A DNA stretch of 64,000 nucleotides. It comes from Bretschneidera sinensis (lineage: Eukaryota; Streptophyta; Magnoliopsida; Brassicales; Akaniaceae). Shown piece after piece: positions 40,282 to 53,063 of this stretch. Location: positions 124,695,036 to 124,759,035 of the forward strand of contig CM043699.1 of assembly GCA_023935145.1 (NCBI GenBank), written 5' to 3'. Each line of letters opens with the position of its first letter. The first letter of the stretch is position 1. Position numbers and translations under genes: made by a program. Below the pieces are notes generated by a model. That model was not told the origin of the DNA. It saw only the letters and a program-made list of their open reading frames with translations, and made no database searches.

Positions 40282-41742
40282 TAAGTTCTCATTGACAGTG
40301 GTAGTACCCAAGAAAGGGTAGCCACCAAGTTATCCTTACCAATTATTCATGTTAAACCATTCAAGGTTTATGTGGTAAATGGTGATTATCTCAGTTGTTC
40401 TAAACAATGTTCTGGAATGGCTCTTAAGTTTTCAAGGACAGAAACTTTTAATAGATCTCTTTCTTCTCCGTATTCAAGGTGCTGAATTAGTCTTGGAAAT
40501 TCAATGGTTAGAGTTGTTGGGACCTATTCTAACAAACCACAAGACTTTGAGTATGTAATTTCACTGGCAAGGCAAACTAATCCAATTACAAGGGGTGTCT
40601 CAGTTACATCAAGATCCATTACACATAAGGAACTTAAAGAAACTGGCTAAGGGACCAGGTATTGCCTTTTTCTTTTCTTTTTTTTCCATTTAATAGCCTA
40701 TACTGTACCAACACAACTGCTAGGAACCAAAGAAGAATTACCCGACGAAGTGATAGGCTTACTATAGGAATTTGAGTCCATTTTCAAGAAACCAGAGCAA
40801 CTACCTCCATCCAGAATCTTTGATCATCAGATCCACCAAATACTTGACTCCAGCCCTGTAAATGTCAGACCTTACATTTATCCCATTTTCAGAAAACAAA
40901 AATTGAAAAGTTAGTTACAGAAATACTGCAAACATGAAAGGCTCTTGGAGGTTTTGTAATAATTATTGGGCTCTTAATGCCATTACAATGGAAGACAAAT
41001 TTTCAATACCTACTATTGATGGCCTTTTAGATGAACTACATGGTGTAAAGCTATTTTTCAAGCTGGATATCTTCAGATTAGGTTGGATCCTGCTGACATC
41101 CATAAGACAATATTCATAACTCATCAAGGCCATTATGAGTTCCTAGTAATGCCTTTTGGACTCACCAATGCTCTTTTTACATTTCATTCAACAATGAACC
41201 ATGTTTTTCAACATTATCTAAGAGAATTTGTTGTTGTTTTCTTTGATGATATATTCATTTACAGCTCTTCTTTTACTGAACAGTTACATCATTTGAGAAC
41301 TATTTTGCAATGTTTACTATCACATCAATTGTTTGTTGAGCTTAGTAAATTTATGTTCTGTCAATTATCCATTGAGTATCTAGGCCATATAGTAGCTGCA
41401 AATGGAATAAGACCACATAAATAAAAAATTGAGAACATGTTAGACTGACCAATTCCTCAGAATGTGAAACAGTTAAGAGGTTTCCTTGGCCTTACAAGCT
41501 AATATAGGAAATATGTACAAGGTTATGCCACCGTAGCTGCCCCCTTAACAGATTTGTTGAAGAAAGAGTCCTACCATTGGACTGCTAATTCCATGACTGC
41601 TTTCACCACCTTGAAATAGATGATGACTCAAGTGCTAGTTTTAGCCCTTCCTGATTTCATTAAACCTTTTGAGGTGGAAACTGATGCCTCCAATGTAGGT
41701 ATTGGTGCAGTCTTACACCAGCATAGGCATCCTATTGCCTTC
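40282..41742 (+). pseudogene. chromovirus protease and reverse transcriptase, degenerate
   Basis: Protease LIDSGSTQERVATKL with DSGS at 40294, just after a TAA. RT pieces: YIYPIFRKQK (40873), a shifted block around 40960-41080, [19 protein letters not shown] (41083), MPFGLTNALFTFHS, FFDDIFIYSS with the catalytic aspartates at 41245-41250, and YLGHIVAANGIRP. RNase H starts [17 protein letters not shown] (41677) and is cut by D1 at 41742. Numerous stops; inactive. Confidence 0.78.
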
Positions 41743-42603
41743 TGATTATGCTCAAACTAATACGCAGTTATTGTGTATAGTTGAGGTGTCGATCCCACGA
41801 GGAAAAGCGATCTACAAAGGAAAAGTGCAAACCTTAACACGAACGATAACAATCAAGTGAGAGAATATGAATTTTGACAATGAAGTAATTGTGGGAAAAT
41901 TGTGTAAATAGATTGAAGAATATAATAAAGGAACAACAAGGTTCCGGGAATCCACCCTAGGTTCGTTGTCTTATTCCAATCTTGATTCAGTTGTTTTTAT
42001 CTCGATTGCAAGTTTCACATCCCAAACAGGCAATCGACAAATATTCAATCAAAGCATATGTAAACCCTAATGTAATTAATATGAATTACTCTTTACTTTT
42101 TATTTAAGCACACATGACCTATCCTATAGATTTATCAAGAAACGACAATATATCTTAATGATAATATCGCAATAATGGACAAACCTAAAAAATAAATCTA
42201 CCGAACTTATTCAGATCCAAACAATCTTGACATAAGAAAAGCATGACTAGACTTATATCAAGGAGAAAGATATAATCACCGGATTAAGAGAAAATCTTAT
42301 AATTAAATTAAATAGTAAATCATAACAATTTTTTAACAATAAATCCCAACTACAACTGAATCAATAAAGGAAAATAAGAACAACTACACCTAGGGATTCA
42401 TCCCTTCGCTTTGCTTGGAGATTAGTTGGCCATGGAGTTCATGCTTGAACACTTTGATGAAGAGTGTGGCAGCCTTCTTGTGTTTTCCAGCCTTAATGAT
42501 GTTCTTCTATCCAACCCTAAGTGATCTATTTATAATACAAAGGTCCAAGGGCGGTTTGGGTCTAATCAATCAACAAAAACCCTAAATAGGAAAACAGAGG
42601 TTC

Positions 42604-42800
42604 ATGTGCGCGCCGTGGCTCTCACTTATGTGGGCCGCGACTCTGTCTGGTCTCGGTTCTGAAGGGCTTCTAGGCACCAAGGCCCTGGCTGGTCCAGGCC
42701 GCGGCTCTGCCTGGTGCTGATGCTGGCACATGCTCTAGGCGCCGCGGCCCTGGCTAGTCCAGGCTGTGGCTCTGGCTGATGTTTTCCTTGCTCTTTTGGG
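42604..42800 (-). promoter_or_regulatory. GC-rich array in D1 U3
   Basis: Units such as GGCCGCGGCTCTG, GGCGCCGCGGCCCTGG and GGGCCGCGACTCTG, about 70 bp upstream of the TATA box on the minus strand. D2 has a decayed version at 43658-43760. The units resemble those in the copia LTR. Confidence 0.5.
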
Positions 42801-42819
42801 CATGGTTCTGGAGGCTGAG

Positions 42820-44198
42820 TGATTATGCCCAAAACATAATGCGGTAGTTACAGCACAGCTTTGTGGTGTCGATTCCACAGGGAGACAAACTAACTACAAG
42901 AGAAAGTGCAAGCCTTAAAACGAACGATAAAAGTTAAACGAGAAAATCTGAGTTTGAAGTAGTGTGAAATAATTATGTTAATATAAAGGAGAACAACAAG
43001 GTTCCGGGAATCCTCTCTAGGTTCGTTGCCTTATTCTAATCTTGATTCAGTTGTTTTTATCTCGATTGCAAGTTTCACATCCCAAACAAGCAATCGACAA
43101 ATATTCAATTAAAGCACATATATAAACCCTAATGTAATTGTTATGAAATACTCTTTGCTTTTAAGCACACATGACCTAACTTATAGATTATCAAGAAACA
43201 ACAATATATCATAATGACAATACCGCAGTAATGGACGAATCTATAAGAGAAATCTACCGAACTCAATCACACCTCAACAACATCACATAAGAAGAGCATG
43301 ACTAGACTTATATGGGGGAGAAAAATACAACCACCGGATTAAGGGGAAATCTTCTAATTAGATTAAAAAGTAAATCATAGCAATGTTTAATGATAATAAA
43401 TCCAAACTAAAATGAATCAATACTAGAAAATAAGAATAACTACACCTAAGGATTCATCCTTTTGCCTTGCTTGGAGATTAGTTGGCCATGGGGAAGAGTG
43501 TGGCAGCCTTCATGATGTTTTCCCTGGCCTCTGGCCTCTCAAAAAGATGTTTTTCTCTTCAACCCTAAGTGATATATTTATAGTACAAAGGTCCAAAGGT
43601 GTTTTCGGGTTTAATCTATTGTTAAAACCCTAATTAAGTTCTAACTCGGAGATAAAACATCGTGTGTGCGCTGCGGTGCTCTTTTATGGACGCTGCGGTG
43701 CTGGCTTCAGCTTGGTTGGGTGTGCTTCTGGGCGCCACGGTGCTGGCTGGTGCTGTTCTGGAGGCCTGACCTTTGTCTACTAAAACTGTCATAACTTTCT
43801 CTAGAAAAATCATTTTTATGAGCCGTAAAATTCTCCAGAAAATAGACTTCCGGATCTTTCTAAGCATATATGACTCATCTCCTGGTTCTTCTTGTATCAA
43901 TATAGTTTAATTGGCAAATATGATTGATTTGTACGGGCAATTCTGGTGATTTAGTGAAACTCCTTTCCAAGTGTTTGTGAACCTTCACTCCGGTGTTCAT
44001 CGAGTTATTGTGCTTTAAGCAATGATAGCTTTTCCATCTCTTTTGAACCTAAAGTACCTGAAAATGCATCGAAATAGATCAATGATTCAAGAATGACACT
44101 TTAGAGTTGTTAAGGTATAAAAGTGCAATTCAAACCTAGATCAACCCTAAAATGCTAACAATTAAGTACTGTAAAGATGCATTTTATGACTCTCATCA
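42820..44198 (-). repeat. Solo LTR D2 inserted in the D1 LTR
   Basis: 1379 bp, TGATTATGCC to CTCTCATCA, flanked by perfect CTGAG duplications (42815-42819 and 44199-44203). A single LTR with intact ends and duplication means its internal part was lost by LTR-LTR recombination. It includes a TTTGTCTACTAAAACTG block (43772) like the one in family-B LTRs. Confidence 0.88.
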
Positions 44199-44495
44199 CT
44201 GAGGCTTCGACTTCTTCAGGCCGCAGCGCCAATACTTTAAGACTTGGTTTCTCTTCATTTTGTTCTTCCGCAACCATGCCCTCACTCGAATGTGAATCGA
44301 AGCATCGTGCTTTAAGATATGTTAGCTTTCTATCTCTTTTGAACTCAAAGTACCTGAAAAATGCACCGAAATAAGTTAATGATCCAATAATGTCACTTTA
44401 GAGTTATTAAGGTATAAAAATGTAATTCAAACATCGATCAACCCTAAAATGCTAACAAATAAGTACTGTTCCGATGCATTTTATGACTCTCATCA

Positions 44496-45618
44496 TAACC
44501 CCCAACTAGCTTATTGCTAGTCCCTAGCAATTCAAGCGACAAAAAGACAAAAAGAAATGAATTCCATGGTAAGAATCAAAACAAAGTAAAGCAATGTTAG
44601 TGCTCAACCAAGAGTAATTCACTTTTCGTCTCAAAAATCGTATATAACACACAGGACATAGAATCATTAAATATCACTCAAGTCCAAAAGTAATCCAAAC
44701 ATCAATCTTAAAATTGTTATCGACTCTTAACATCCATCTTACCACAATCCATTAATCCGAATACTCAGACGATTTTATGCATAACATTCATGAATACAAG
44801 TCTTGGCCTCTAAAATATTTAATTTGTGTGACATCAATCACAAAAACAAGCTCCATAGGCTCACTTTCAAATCACTCTCCACTATTGTAGAAAAATCACA
44901 CTACCTTGGATCAATAGGTCTTTAATAAACTTGTAACATTAGGCTAAGGTAAAGGTTAAAAAAGAACGGGAAAGTTTCAACAAATAAAAGAACTTAATCT
45001 CTTAGTTTTAAACACAACATTCTTTAAGCACTGGATAACCTTACTTCAACACCCAACTCTTTCAACAATTTTTCGAGCATTTTTCTCAATAAATCACCAT
45101 TTTTTTTTCTTTTCTTCTTTCTTTGCCATAATTCACTTCTCTTTTTTTATTTTGGCATAAGACTATTCAACTTCTTTTTCATTCTTTTTTTTTCTTTTCT
45201 TTTCCACAACTCGCCACTTATCTCCTTTAATGTACTTGGGTCATGATAGTAATTTTTTTTTTATATTTCCATCATTACTCCTCTCAAGTGCTTCTCAACA
45301 AATGTGTATGACTAAGTTCTCTTAAAAGAAAGGTAAGGATAAAATATTTTTGGGCTCATAAAGGTGAGTAAATTGGTTCTCGAAAGAAACAAGGCTCAAA
45401 TTCTTTTTAAGAAAAAGGCTCAAACAGATTACTAGCGATAAATATAGCAAAGGTAAGTTTGAAAGGCTCAAACGGTCCAAAAATGGCCTATATCATATCC
45501 TAGGTAATGTGCATTCTAGGAATTCGCCTCAAATGATTATCAAATAAGTTCTAGAGCTTGTCAAGACTGCAAAAGCATTCACAAAACAATCACACATAAA
45601 ACTTCTCTAAATGTTTTA
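44496..45618 (-). other. Polypurine tract, hairpin and 3' non-coding region of D1
   Basis: On the minus strand AGTTGGGGGTTA abuts the LTR. Before it ATTGCTA / TAGCAAT (44513-44531) pair around GGGAC. The rest is AT-rich with T/C runs (45100-45200) and shows no gene. Confidence 0.6.
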
Positions 45619-47042
45619 TGTTGTGAGTTTTAAATTACTCGCAAGAGCACGAGTCGTTTGCAATATAGTGTTGTACAAATACGAGGTCGAATCCACAAGG
45701 AATTGCGTTGTGAAAATATTTTTTTTATCTAAACTAACCCTATTTTAACCTAGTTCCGAATTTTGGATTGTATCTTGCAAAGAAATATAAACTAAACTAA
45801 ATTGATTTAAAAACAACTAATAAAAACACTAAGCTTTTCTGAATCCACCCCACCAAAGTAAAGCATATATCTTCATGTTCTATATAAAAGAGATTTATCA
45901 AATGATTCCATGAATCCAACTATAAACAAATCACAACAATTACTCTAATTAAACCAAAACCATCCAATGTATCCATTTAATTTACAAATCACAAAGGATA
46001 TCCAATTTAATCAAAATGATTCGATGTATCCATCAGATGAAACACACAGAATATCTAACTTGAACAATTTAAAAACTATCAATCGTAAGAATTTACTCAA
46101 ACAATTGAAATAGAACACTTAATACTAAAAATATCAGAATTGTACGAACATATCTGAAAATATAATGCTAAACAATGGAAAGGTTTCATCTTCAACCTTA
46201 GCTGAAGATTTTAGCCACTCATGATGATAAAACTAAATTTCACAATCAAAGTGCTAAGCATTAAAACTCAAAAAGAAATAAATTAAAACTAACTATACAT
46301 TGAGAGAAATTCCACTCGCAGTTGTTGAGCAGTGCTTCCCCCTTTGTAGCGAAGCCCTTGAAGATCCACCAGAATGCTAGTAGAAGTCCTCCAAATTGCG
46401 CCAAAATGGCACCAGGATTGCTCAGTGAGGTGGGGCTTTTATAGGGAAACTCAAGAGCGCAATGTATTTCAAATTCAATGTGGCATACTGCCCGAGTGCG
46501 CTCGATCACAGTCTTGTGCGCTCGAGTGCAGCATGGTCCAATGCCTTACCTTTGTCTACTAAAACTGTCATAATTTTCTCAATAAAAATCATTTTTACGA
46601 GTTGTAAAATTCCTCAGAAAACAGACATCCGAATCTTTCAAACATATATGGCACATCTCCTGGTTCTTCCTGAATCAATATAGTAAAATCCTCAAAAATG
46701 AATGATCTGCCACGCTGAAATCATATACAGCCTGACCTTTGTCTACTAAAACTGTCATAACTTTCTCTAGAAAAATCATTTTTACAAGCCATAAAATTCC
46801 TCAGAAAATAGACATCCAGATCTTTTAAAGCATATATGGCTCATCTCCTGGTTCTTTTTGAATCAATACAGTAAAATCCACAAAAATGACTTATCTGTAC
46901 AGGCAATTCTGGCAATTTTAGTGAAACTCCTTTCCAAGTGCTTGTAAACCTGTAAAACAACGAAAACAACTCAAAGTAACAAATTCCTAAGCTAAAAAAT
47001 GTAAATTAAGGGGCCAAAATATGCAATATTTGGCACTCATCA
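45619..47042 (-). repeat. 3' LTR of B4 (family B)
   Basis: 1424 bp, minus-strand start TGATGAGTGCC, end CATAACATAAAA boundary at TGTTGTGAG. The roughly 160-bp TTTGTCTACTAAAACTG block is duplicated, as in B1 (46550 and 46737). U3 keeps only two palindrome-like units (46494-46530). Confidence 0.88.
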
Positions 47043-47082
47043 ATTACCCCCAAACTTACATTTTGCTAGTCCCTTAGCAAAA
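47043..47082 (-). promoter_or_regulatory. Polypurine tract and upstream hairpin (B4)
   Basis: Minus strand GTAAGTTTGGGGGTAAT against the LTR. TTTTGCTA / TAGCAAAA stem (47061-47082) around AGGGAC. Confidence 0.78.
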
Positions 47083-48439
47083 CAAAATAAAAAAAACTAA
47101 ATGAAAAACAAAGAACATAAAGATAAGTTCATCACTCATGGTATCCAAAAATTTAAGGAGCACTCAAAACCATAATATTCATTCATGAGCAAGCTTAAAA
47201 AAGATATAACCCATCTTCGCAATGAATAACAATTTTAAAACCTAATTATTACAAGAGGTAGGCTAAGACATCATAAGCTTGAATCAATGTAAAGTGAATT
47301 AGCATCTACAGATGAGGTTTCCAAATAACTTCAATGTACAATGTCTCCATGTCTCAAGATTCACAGAATTTCTCATCAGAATGAACAACGATGGTATAGT
47401 TTTATTTTATTTTTTTATAATTTTAATTTTTTTTAATTATAAGGCTCCGCTATGTTTAGTTCTCTTAAGCTTTCTAATTAACCCATGTATCGAGTGTTGA
47501 GTCAATGACTCCCAAACCAGATGGTTTTAGGGTATTAGGTGTAAAGACACCCCTAAGGACTTACTAACCCGAGTAAAAAAGGCTACTAAACTAAACTAGC
47601 CTTAATGCTAACAAGCAAAATTCCCACCTTTTGACGTGAACACTCACTGCTGCCTGAGGTAAGAGGTCTAGTTACTCAGCGAAAAATTTCGCAATGATCA
47701 TTATAAATAAAATTCCCATCTTTTGACGTTAACACTCACTGCTTACTGACGCAAGAGGTCCAGTTACTCAGTGGAAAGTTTATTGATGATCATTATAATT
47801 TTTTTTTTTACTTTTCTATGCCAAAGTGTTTATCCTACAAGTCATCCGGTTTCTGTTAAGTTAAGGAAACATACACATTGAAATCGCATGTCATACCTCA
47901 CACAATTTTGTGCTAATGTGCTCGTGTCAGATTAGATCAAACATGTGAATTCTTAAATGCCTAAAGTAAGTAAAAAAGTTTTAAAACTCTATCATCAAAT
48001 CATGTGTTCACAATTTTAAGCTCACCAATGACATCACATCACAGTTTTTGTTTAGATCAACTAAAATTTCAAAATAACTTGAGCATGCATTTATCTTCTT
48101 TCTTTTTCCTTTTTTTCAATGAAGAAAAGCAACAAAAAATTAGGACAAAGTGTGTGTAATGTGTCTCCCATACCCCTAAACTTAAATTACACATTGACCC
48201 CAATGTGTGAATAATATGGAAAGAGCTGACCTGGGATATAGAGAACTATCTGGACTGGTATGGCTCATAGCATACCCCCAAACTTGATTTGAAGTATGCT
48301 TTGTCCTTGAAAAATAAAGACTAGAAAACAAAAAACACTAGAGAAAAACAGTAACAAGAAATAATAAACAAACAGAAAGGATATGCTGTGGGGTGCCTCC
48401 CATGAGCGCTAAGTTTAATGTTTTTAGCCAAACCCAGCA
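47083..48439 (-). other. 3' non-coding region of B4
   Basis: No gene. CCAGATGGTTTTAGGG stretch (47517), tandem block twice (47630-47675 and 47718-47768), polypurine-like tracts on the minus strand (48180 and 48283), and GCGCTCATGGGAGGCACCCC block (48393). Confidence 0.58.
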
Positions 48440-49195
48440 TTAGTAATCGTTCCCAACTAAGCGCTCCACCATCTGATCAATAAATGGGAGTGGAAAATGA
48501 TCATTCCTTATGGCAGTATTCAACTTACGGTAGTTTATACTCACTCTCCATCCTGACTGCACACAAGTTGGAACCAACTCATCGTCTTTATTTATCACTA
48601 CCGCCAATCTAGCCCGCTTTGGTATGATATGAATTGGGCTCACCCATTCGCTATCAAAGATTGGATAAATGATCCCTACATCCAACAGCTTAATCACTTC
48701 AGTCCTCACAATCTCTTGCATATCTGGGTTGAGCCTTCTTTGTGGCTCCCTCAATGGCTTACCATTTTCCTCCAAATGTATCTTGTGCATCACCACCGAG
48801 GGGCTGATTCTTTTGATATCCTTAATAGTCCAGCTAATAGCTTCCTTATGTACTCTTAAAATGTCAAATAATTTCTCCTCTTGAGCCTCAACCAAATCTG
48901 AAGTTATAATCACAGGCAAAGAATCTGTTGGACCTAGGAACTCATACTTAAGATTGTCCGGTAAAGCCTTAAGTTCCTTCTTGAGAGGCTCAAGTGTTAT
49001 GGTCTCCTCTATCTCACTGTTCTCCTGAGGAGCAGACTCCAAAATGGCATTCGCTTGCTCAAGTACTTTATCCAAATCCAAATCCTCTCCAAATTGAGCA
49101 AAGCATGCCTCTAGGGGGTCCTCAATGCGGGATTCATCCACAGTCTCCTCCGTTTCGCTGATCTCCCGAGGAGCAGACTCCAAAATGGAATTCAC
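48440..49195 (-). pseudogene. Acidic spacer plus N-terminal RT fragment (B4)
   Basis: 251 open codons: acidic unit LDLDKVLEQANAILES, the linker ISWTIKDIKRISPS, RT start WVSPIHIIPKRARLAVV, GWRVSINYRKLN, and end VERLVGNDY-stop at 48440. The first acidic unit is upstream of 49195, beyond a stop. Same structure and end point as B1 and B3. Confidence 0.8.
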
Positions 49196-49680
49196 TTGCT
49201 AAAGTAACTTATCCAAATCCAAATCCTCTCTAAACTGAGCAAAGCATGCCTCCAAAATGTCCTCAGACTTCCCTTCTTTCTTGGGCACTTGTAATCTCTC
49301 AAAGTAAGGTGCTTTAGGTACAAACGACATAGGAAGATCGTTAATAGTAGGTATGGCTATAGATGGCTCAACATCTCTCTTCTCCTTGTTGTCACTTTCT
49401 TGCCCTTGCTGCAGAGCGGGTTCTCTTCCACTTGATTGTCCACTTGTCTTCCATACCTCAATGTGACAATCGATTGCACTTGTTCCTGCCCGTGCGTAGG
49501 AGTTGATGAATTTCCAACCGTAAACTATTCCTTCAGGTTGGGCACGGGTTGACTGGGAAACTTTCCCTTCTCTCCTTCACCCAAGTGACTTGTGATTTGA
49601 CCCATTTAACTCTCTAGCTTGGTAATCGCTTAGGTGTTTACTATTGTTGCACTCCTTACTTCGCTTATGGATTGGCCGGT
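49196..49680 (-). pseudogene. gag-like region, C-terminal part (B4)
   Basis: Degenerate continuation matching B3 35800-36280 on the minus strand, with stops. It is cut by A4 in the motif that in B3 reads NQSMSEVMSATIENTQ, which confirms where A4 inserted. Confidence 0.65.
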
Positions 49681-50308
49681 TGATAGGTGCTTAAATATTC
49701 ATATTTAAGCTCCCTTATTTACATTTATTAGGTCCTTAATTACGTTAATTTTATCTCTTTTACTCCATTTGTGTGTTTTACATGTTTTTATGGGGTCTTG
49801 GAGAAAAAGAAGCAGTTTTGCCACTTAAAGGAAGAAGCCTGGAATCCCTGGAGAAGTCTCTGGACAAACTACGATTGATCGCAATATGCAATGCGATCGA
49901 GCGCACATTGCAATCGTGTGTGCACAAGAAGGATCGAGCGCAAGACACGTGCAATCGAGTGCACACGTATGGACGTGAATAGTAAACTACAGAACCCTAT
50001 TTTGGAAATAAAAGAGTTTTGTTTTTAGGAAAGTTTTAGGAACTCATGGGCCTCTTATGACTTCTCAAAGACCTATAAATACACCTGTAAAGCACACACA
50101 ATTGATAACAACTTAGAGAACACTTCTCTTAGCTCTTACTTGGAGTTGTAAGCTTTGGGAGAGAATTTACGCCTCTTCTCTCGGGTTTATTCTTCTCTTT
50201 ATGTTTAGTTTATATATGATGTTTTTAGACAGCATGTGTAACTAACTTTCTTATAGGGCTCGATTGAAGCCATAGTTATGCTTTCTCATATATTTATTCA
50301 TTGATAAA
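49681..50308 (+). repeat. 5' LTR of A4, first part
   Basis: TGATAGGTGC start, U3 array about 49870-49965 (strongly decayed), TATAAATA near 50072. Ends in ATAAA, the left duplication of A5 (50304-50308). Confidence 0.9.
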
Positions 50309-51642
50309 TGTTGTGCGTTTATATACCTAAATAAATAGGTGAATAATCGTACTAGTTATACTTGCAAGTGCACAAGGTCATCAGTGTAGTCTAGTGTGCA
50401 AAAGCAAGGTCATCTCCACAGGGATTGGTAAAGTTGCTTTTAGAATCAGTTTCTCTAAAGTAAAAAGAGATAAATAACTGTTGGAAGGTGATTTGATAAT
50501 AATAAAGATATAGGGCCTTGATATCCACCACTAGTAATACATTCCCAATTATAATAGGTCAATGCATTAGCCTTATCATGTATACCTAATGGTTGCCAAC
50601 CTAGGGGCATGGTATCTACTCCTTAAGCTATTGATTTCCCTAAGCATCGAGTTAGGCATGATATCTATTCTAACTTTTTTCTTCATCAAGGGATTCAGCA
50701 TGGTATTTGCTTGAGTTGTTCCTTAAGAAAGCATAAGTACTATGGAAATCGACAACCACATGAGACCTAGGGCATGGTATCTACTCTCGGTTTCCCATGT
50801 TGATTAACCCAAGAATCTGGATAAGATATCTTTTGTTACTAAGGTTAGACCCAGGACTTGGTCAACCAAATTGATCTAACTAACCTATCCATACCATATG
50901 CATACGCTGGCCTTACACATATATATGAGGAATTTAAATAAGCACAGACATTAATCAAGTTAAATAACATAATAAAAGCTATTGGCAAAGATTTTATCAA
51001 TGAATATAAATATGGGAATGCATAACTAGGGCTTCAATCGAGCCCTATAAGAAAGTTAGTTACACATACTATCTGAAGTAAACATTATAAATAAACTAAA
51101 CATTAAAGAAGAAGAATAAACCCGAGAGAAGAGGAGTCAATTCTCTCCCAAGCTCTCAACTCCAAGTAAAAGAAAAGAGAAAAGTGTTTCTATCTGAGAT
51201 GTGTTATGTGTGTGAGTTACAAGTGTATTTATAGGTCTTTGAGAAGTCCTAAGAGACCCATGAGTTCCTAAACCTTCCTAAAATGAAAATTCTCTTATTT
51301 CCAAAATAGGGTTCTGTAGTTTACTGTTCAAGCCCATACATGTGCGCTCGATCACATATGTCTTGCACTCGATCGCAGTGTACACTCGATCCTTCATGTG
51401 TGCGCACGATCGCAATGTGCACTCGATCGCATTGCATGGCGCGATCGATCGCAATTTCTCCAGAGAACGCTCCAGGGATTCCAGATTTCTTCCTTTAAGT
51501 GCCAAAACTGCTTATTTTTCTCCAAAACCCTATAAAAACATGTAAAACACACAAATGGAGTAAAAGAGACCAAATTAACGTAATTAAGGACCTAACAAAT
51601 GCAAATAAGGGGGCTTAAATATGAATATTTAAGCATCTATCA
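50309..51642 (-). repeat. 3' LTR of A5 (family A)
   Basis: 1334 bp. U3 array 51341-51455, four-hairpin region about 50598-50800, terminal palindrome GCTTAAATAT / ATATTTAAGC near 51613-51634. Confidence 0.92.
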
Positions 51643-51679
51643 TACCCCCAAACTTACATATTGCTAGTCCCTTAGCAAT
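51643..51679 (-). promoter_or_regulatory. Polypurine tract and upstream hairpin (A5)
   Basis: Minus strand AAGTTTGGGGGTA against the LTR. ATTGCTA / TAGCAAT stem at 51660-51679. Confidence 0.8.
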
Positions 51680-53063
51680 ACTAAATTAAAAACTAAAACA
51701 AAAAACATAGATAAATCCAATGTTCATAGTGTCAATCAAAAGTCTAAATTTTACACAAAACTATGATGCGCATTCATTAGCAAGCTTAACAAGTGTAAAC
51801 ATATTTTTGCAATGAATAAGAGTTTTGAACGTAAATCATATTCATGAGGTAGTTTAAGATATCACAAGTTTGACTTTAGTGTGTGGTGACTAGCACACAA
51901 AAGATTGGGCTTCCAAGAAATTCAAACGTGTAGTGTTTCGATGACTCAAGATTCACCAAACTTCCTATTAGAGTCAACAAACATGGCATAGACTTTTATT
52001 TGCGAGATTTTTGCCACGTTAGTTCCCTTAAGCTTTCTTGTTGACTTGTGTAATGAGCGTTTAGCCAATGACTCCCAAACCAGATGGTTTTTGAGCATTA
52101 GGTGTAAAGATACCCTTAAGAACTTACTAGCTTGAGTCAACAAGGCTACGAAACTAACTGGTTTTAATGCTACTACTTAGAATTTTCCACCATTTGACGT
52201 GACACTCAATACTTACTGAGGCAAGAGGGCCAGTTACTCAGCGAAAGATTCTTTTTAATGATCACTTAGAATTTTTCACCTTTTGACGTGACACTCAATG
52301 CTTATTGAGGCAAGAGGGCCAGTTTCTCGGCGAAAGATTTTGTTTTTATTGATCATTAGAAGCATTTTTTTTTCTTTTGAGCACTAATCAATCTTTTCTA
52401 TTTTTATATGCCAAAATGTCAATCTAATAGGTCATCTAGTTCACAGTCAAGCAAAAGAAACATACAAATCCAAATAACATGTCATACCCCACACAATCAT
52501 GTGCTAATGTGCTCGTGATAGTTTAAGCTAAACTTGTGAATTCTTAAATGCCTAAAGGGCAGTGATCTAGGTTCAAAACTTGATTATTAGCCTATATGTT
52601 CAAAATGTTAAGCTTGCTGATGAATTCGAATCATACAGTTTTGTTTAGATCACAAAAATAAAAGTTTATTAGACAGAATGAACATGCATTTATCTATGAA
52701 AATAGCAACAAAACAAAAAAAAAAATGTAGGACATAATGAGTGTGTGAATGTGTCCCCATACCCCCAAACTTAAAATGCACATTGTCCCCAATGTGTGAG
52801 TAGCATGGAAGGATCTGACCTGGGAGATGGAGAGCTATATGGCTGGCATGGCTTGTAGCACACCCCCAAACTTCAGCTGGATGCACTGACACTGTCCTTG
52901 AAAAAGAAAGAAAAACAAATATAAAATGGAAAACAAGTAAGAAACAATAATAGAAAAGTAGACTATAAAATACTAAAAATAACATAAACTATAAAAAGGA
53001 TATGCATTGGGGTGCCTCCCATGAGCGCTAAGTTTAATGTCTTCAGCCAGATGTGGTACTCTC
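51680..53063 (-). other. 3' non-coding region of A5
   Basis: No gene. CCAGATGGTTTTTGAGCAT stretch (52080), tandem block twice (52190-52240 and 52277-52330), polypurine-like tracts on the minus strand (52763 and 52865), GCGCTCATGGGAGGCACCCC block (53012). Confidence 0.6.

Larger units (their letters stand above)
33121..41742 (+). mobile_element. Chromovirus-like Ty3/gypsy element, 5' part, split by B3
   Basis: Short 5' LTR (33121-33579), gag start (33635), then interruption by B3 (33880-39480). Gag resumes at 39481, followed by PR and RT up to 41742, where D1 is inserted in the RNase H start. The Gag style (DPYGWIFKDEQFFDYHQT) and the RT motif FFDDIFIYS are those of plant chromoviruses. IN, chromodomain and 3' LTR would lie beyond the window. 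Confidence 0.8.
41743..44495 (-). repeat. 3' LTR of D1, interrupted by D2
   Basis: Two pieces, 41743-42819 and 44204-44495 (about 1.37 kb together), TGATTATGC... on the plus strand and ending at CTCTCATCA. On the minus strand TATAAATA lies at 42527-42534, with a GC-rich palindrome array (42604-42800) upstream of it. Confidence 0.8.
41743..45618 (-). mobile_element. Element D1 (Athila-related), 3' LTR and 3' non-coding part
   Basis: Minus-strand element inserted in chromovirus RNase H. Its 3' LTR (41743-44495, interrupted by D2), a polypurine tract with the shared hairpin, and about 1.1 kb of 3' non-coding sequence are present, then B4 begins at 45619. No coding part is in the window. It is assigned to the Athila group only through the conserved polypurine tract and hairpin. 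Confidence 0.7.
45619..49680 (-). mobile_element. Athila-related non-autonomous element B4, 3' part
   Basis: Minus-strand: 3' LTR 45619-47042, polypurine tract with hairpin, 3' non-coding region, RT fragment with acidic spacer, and part of the gag-like region, cut by A4 at 49681. The 5' LTR and primer site would lie right of the window. Inserted in D1. Confidence 0.85.
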
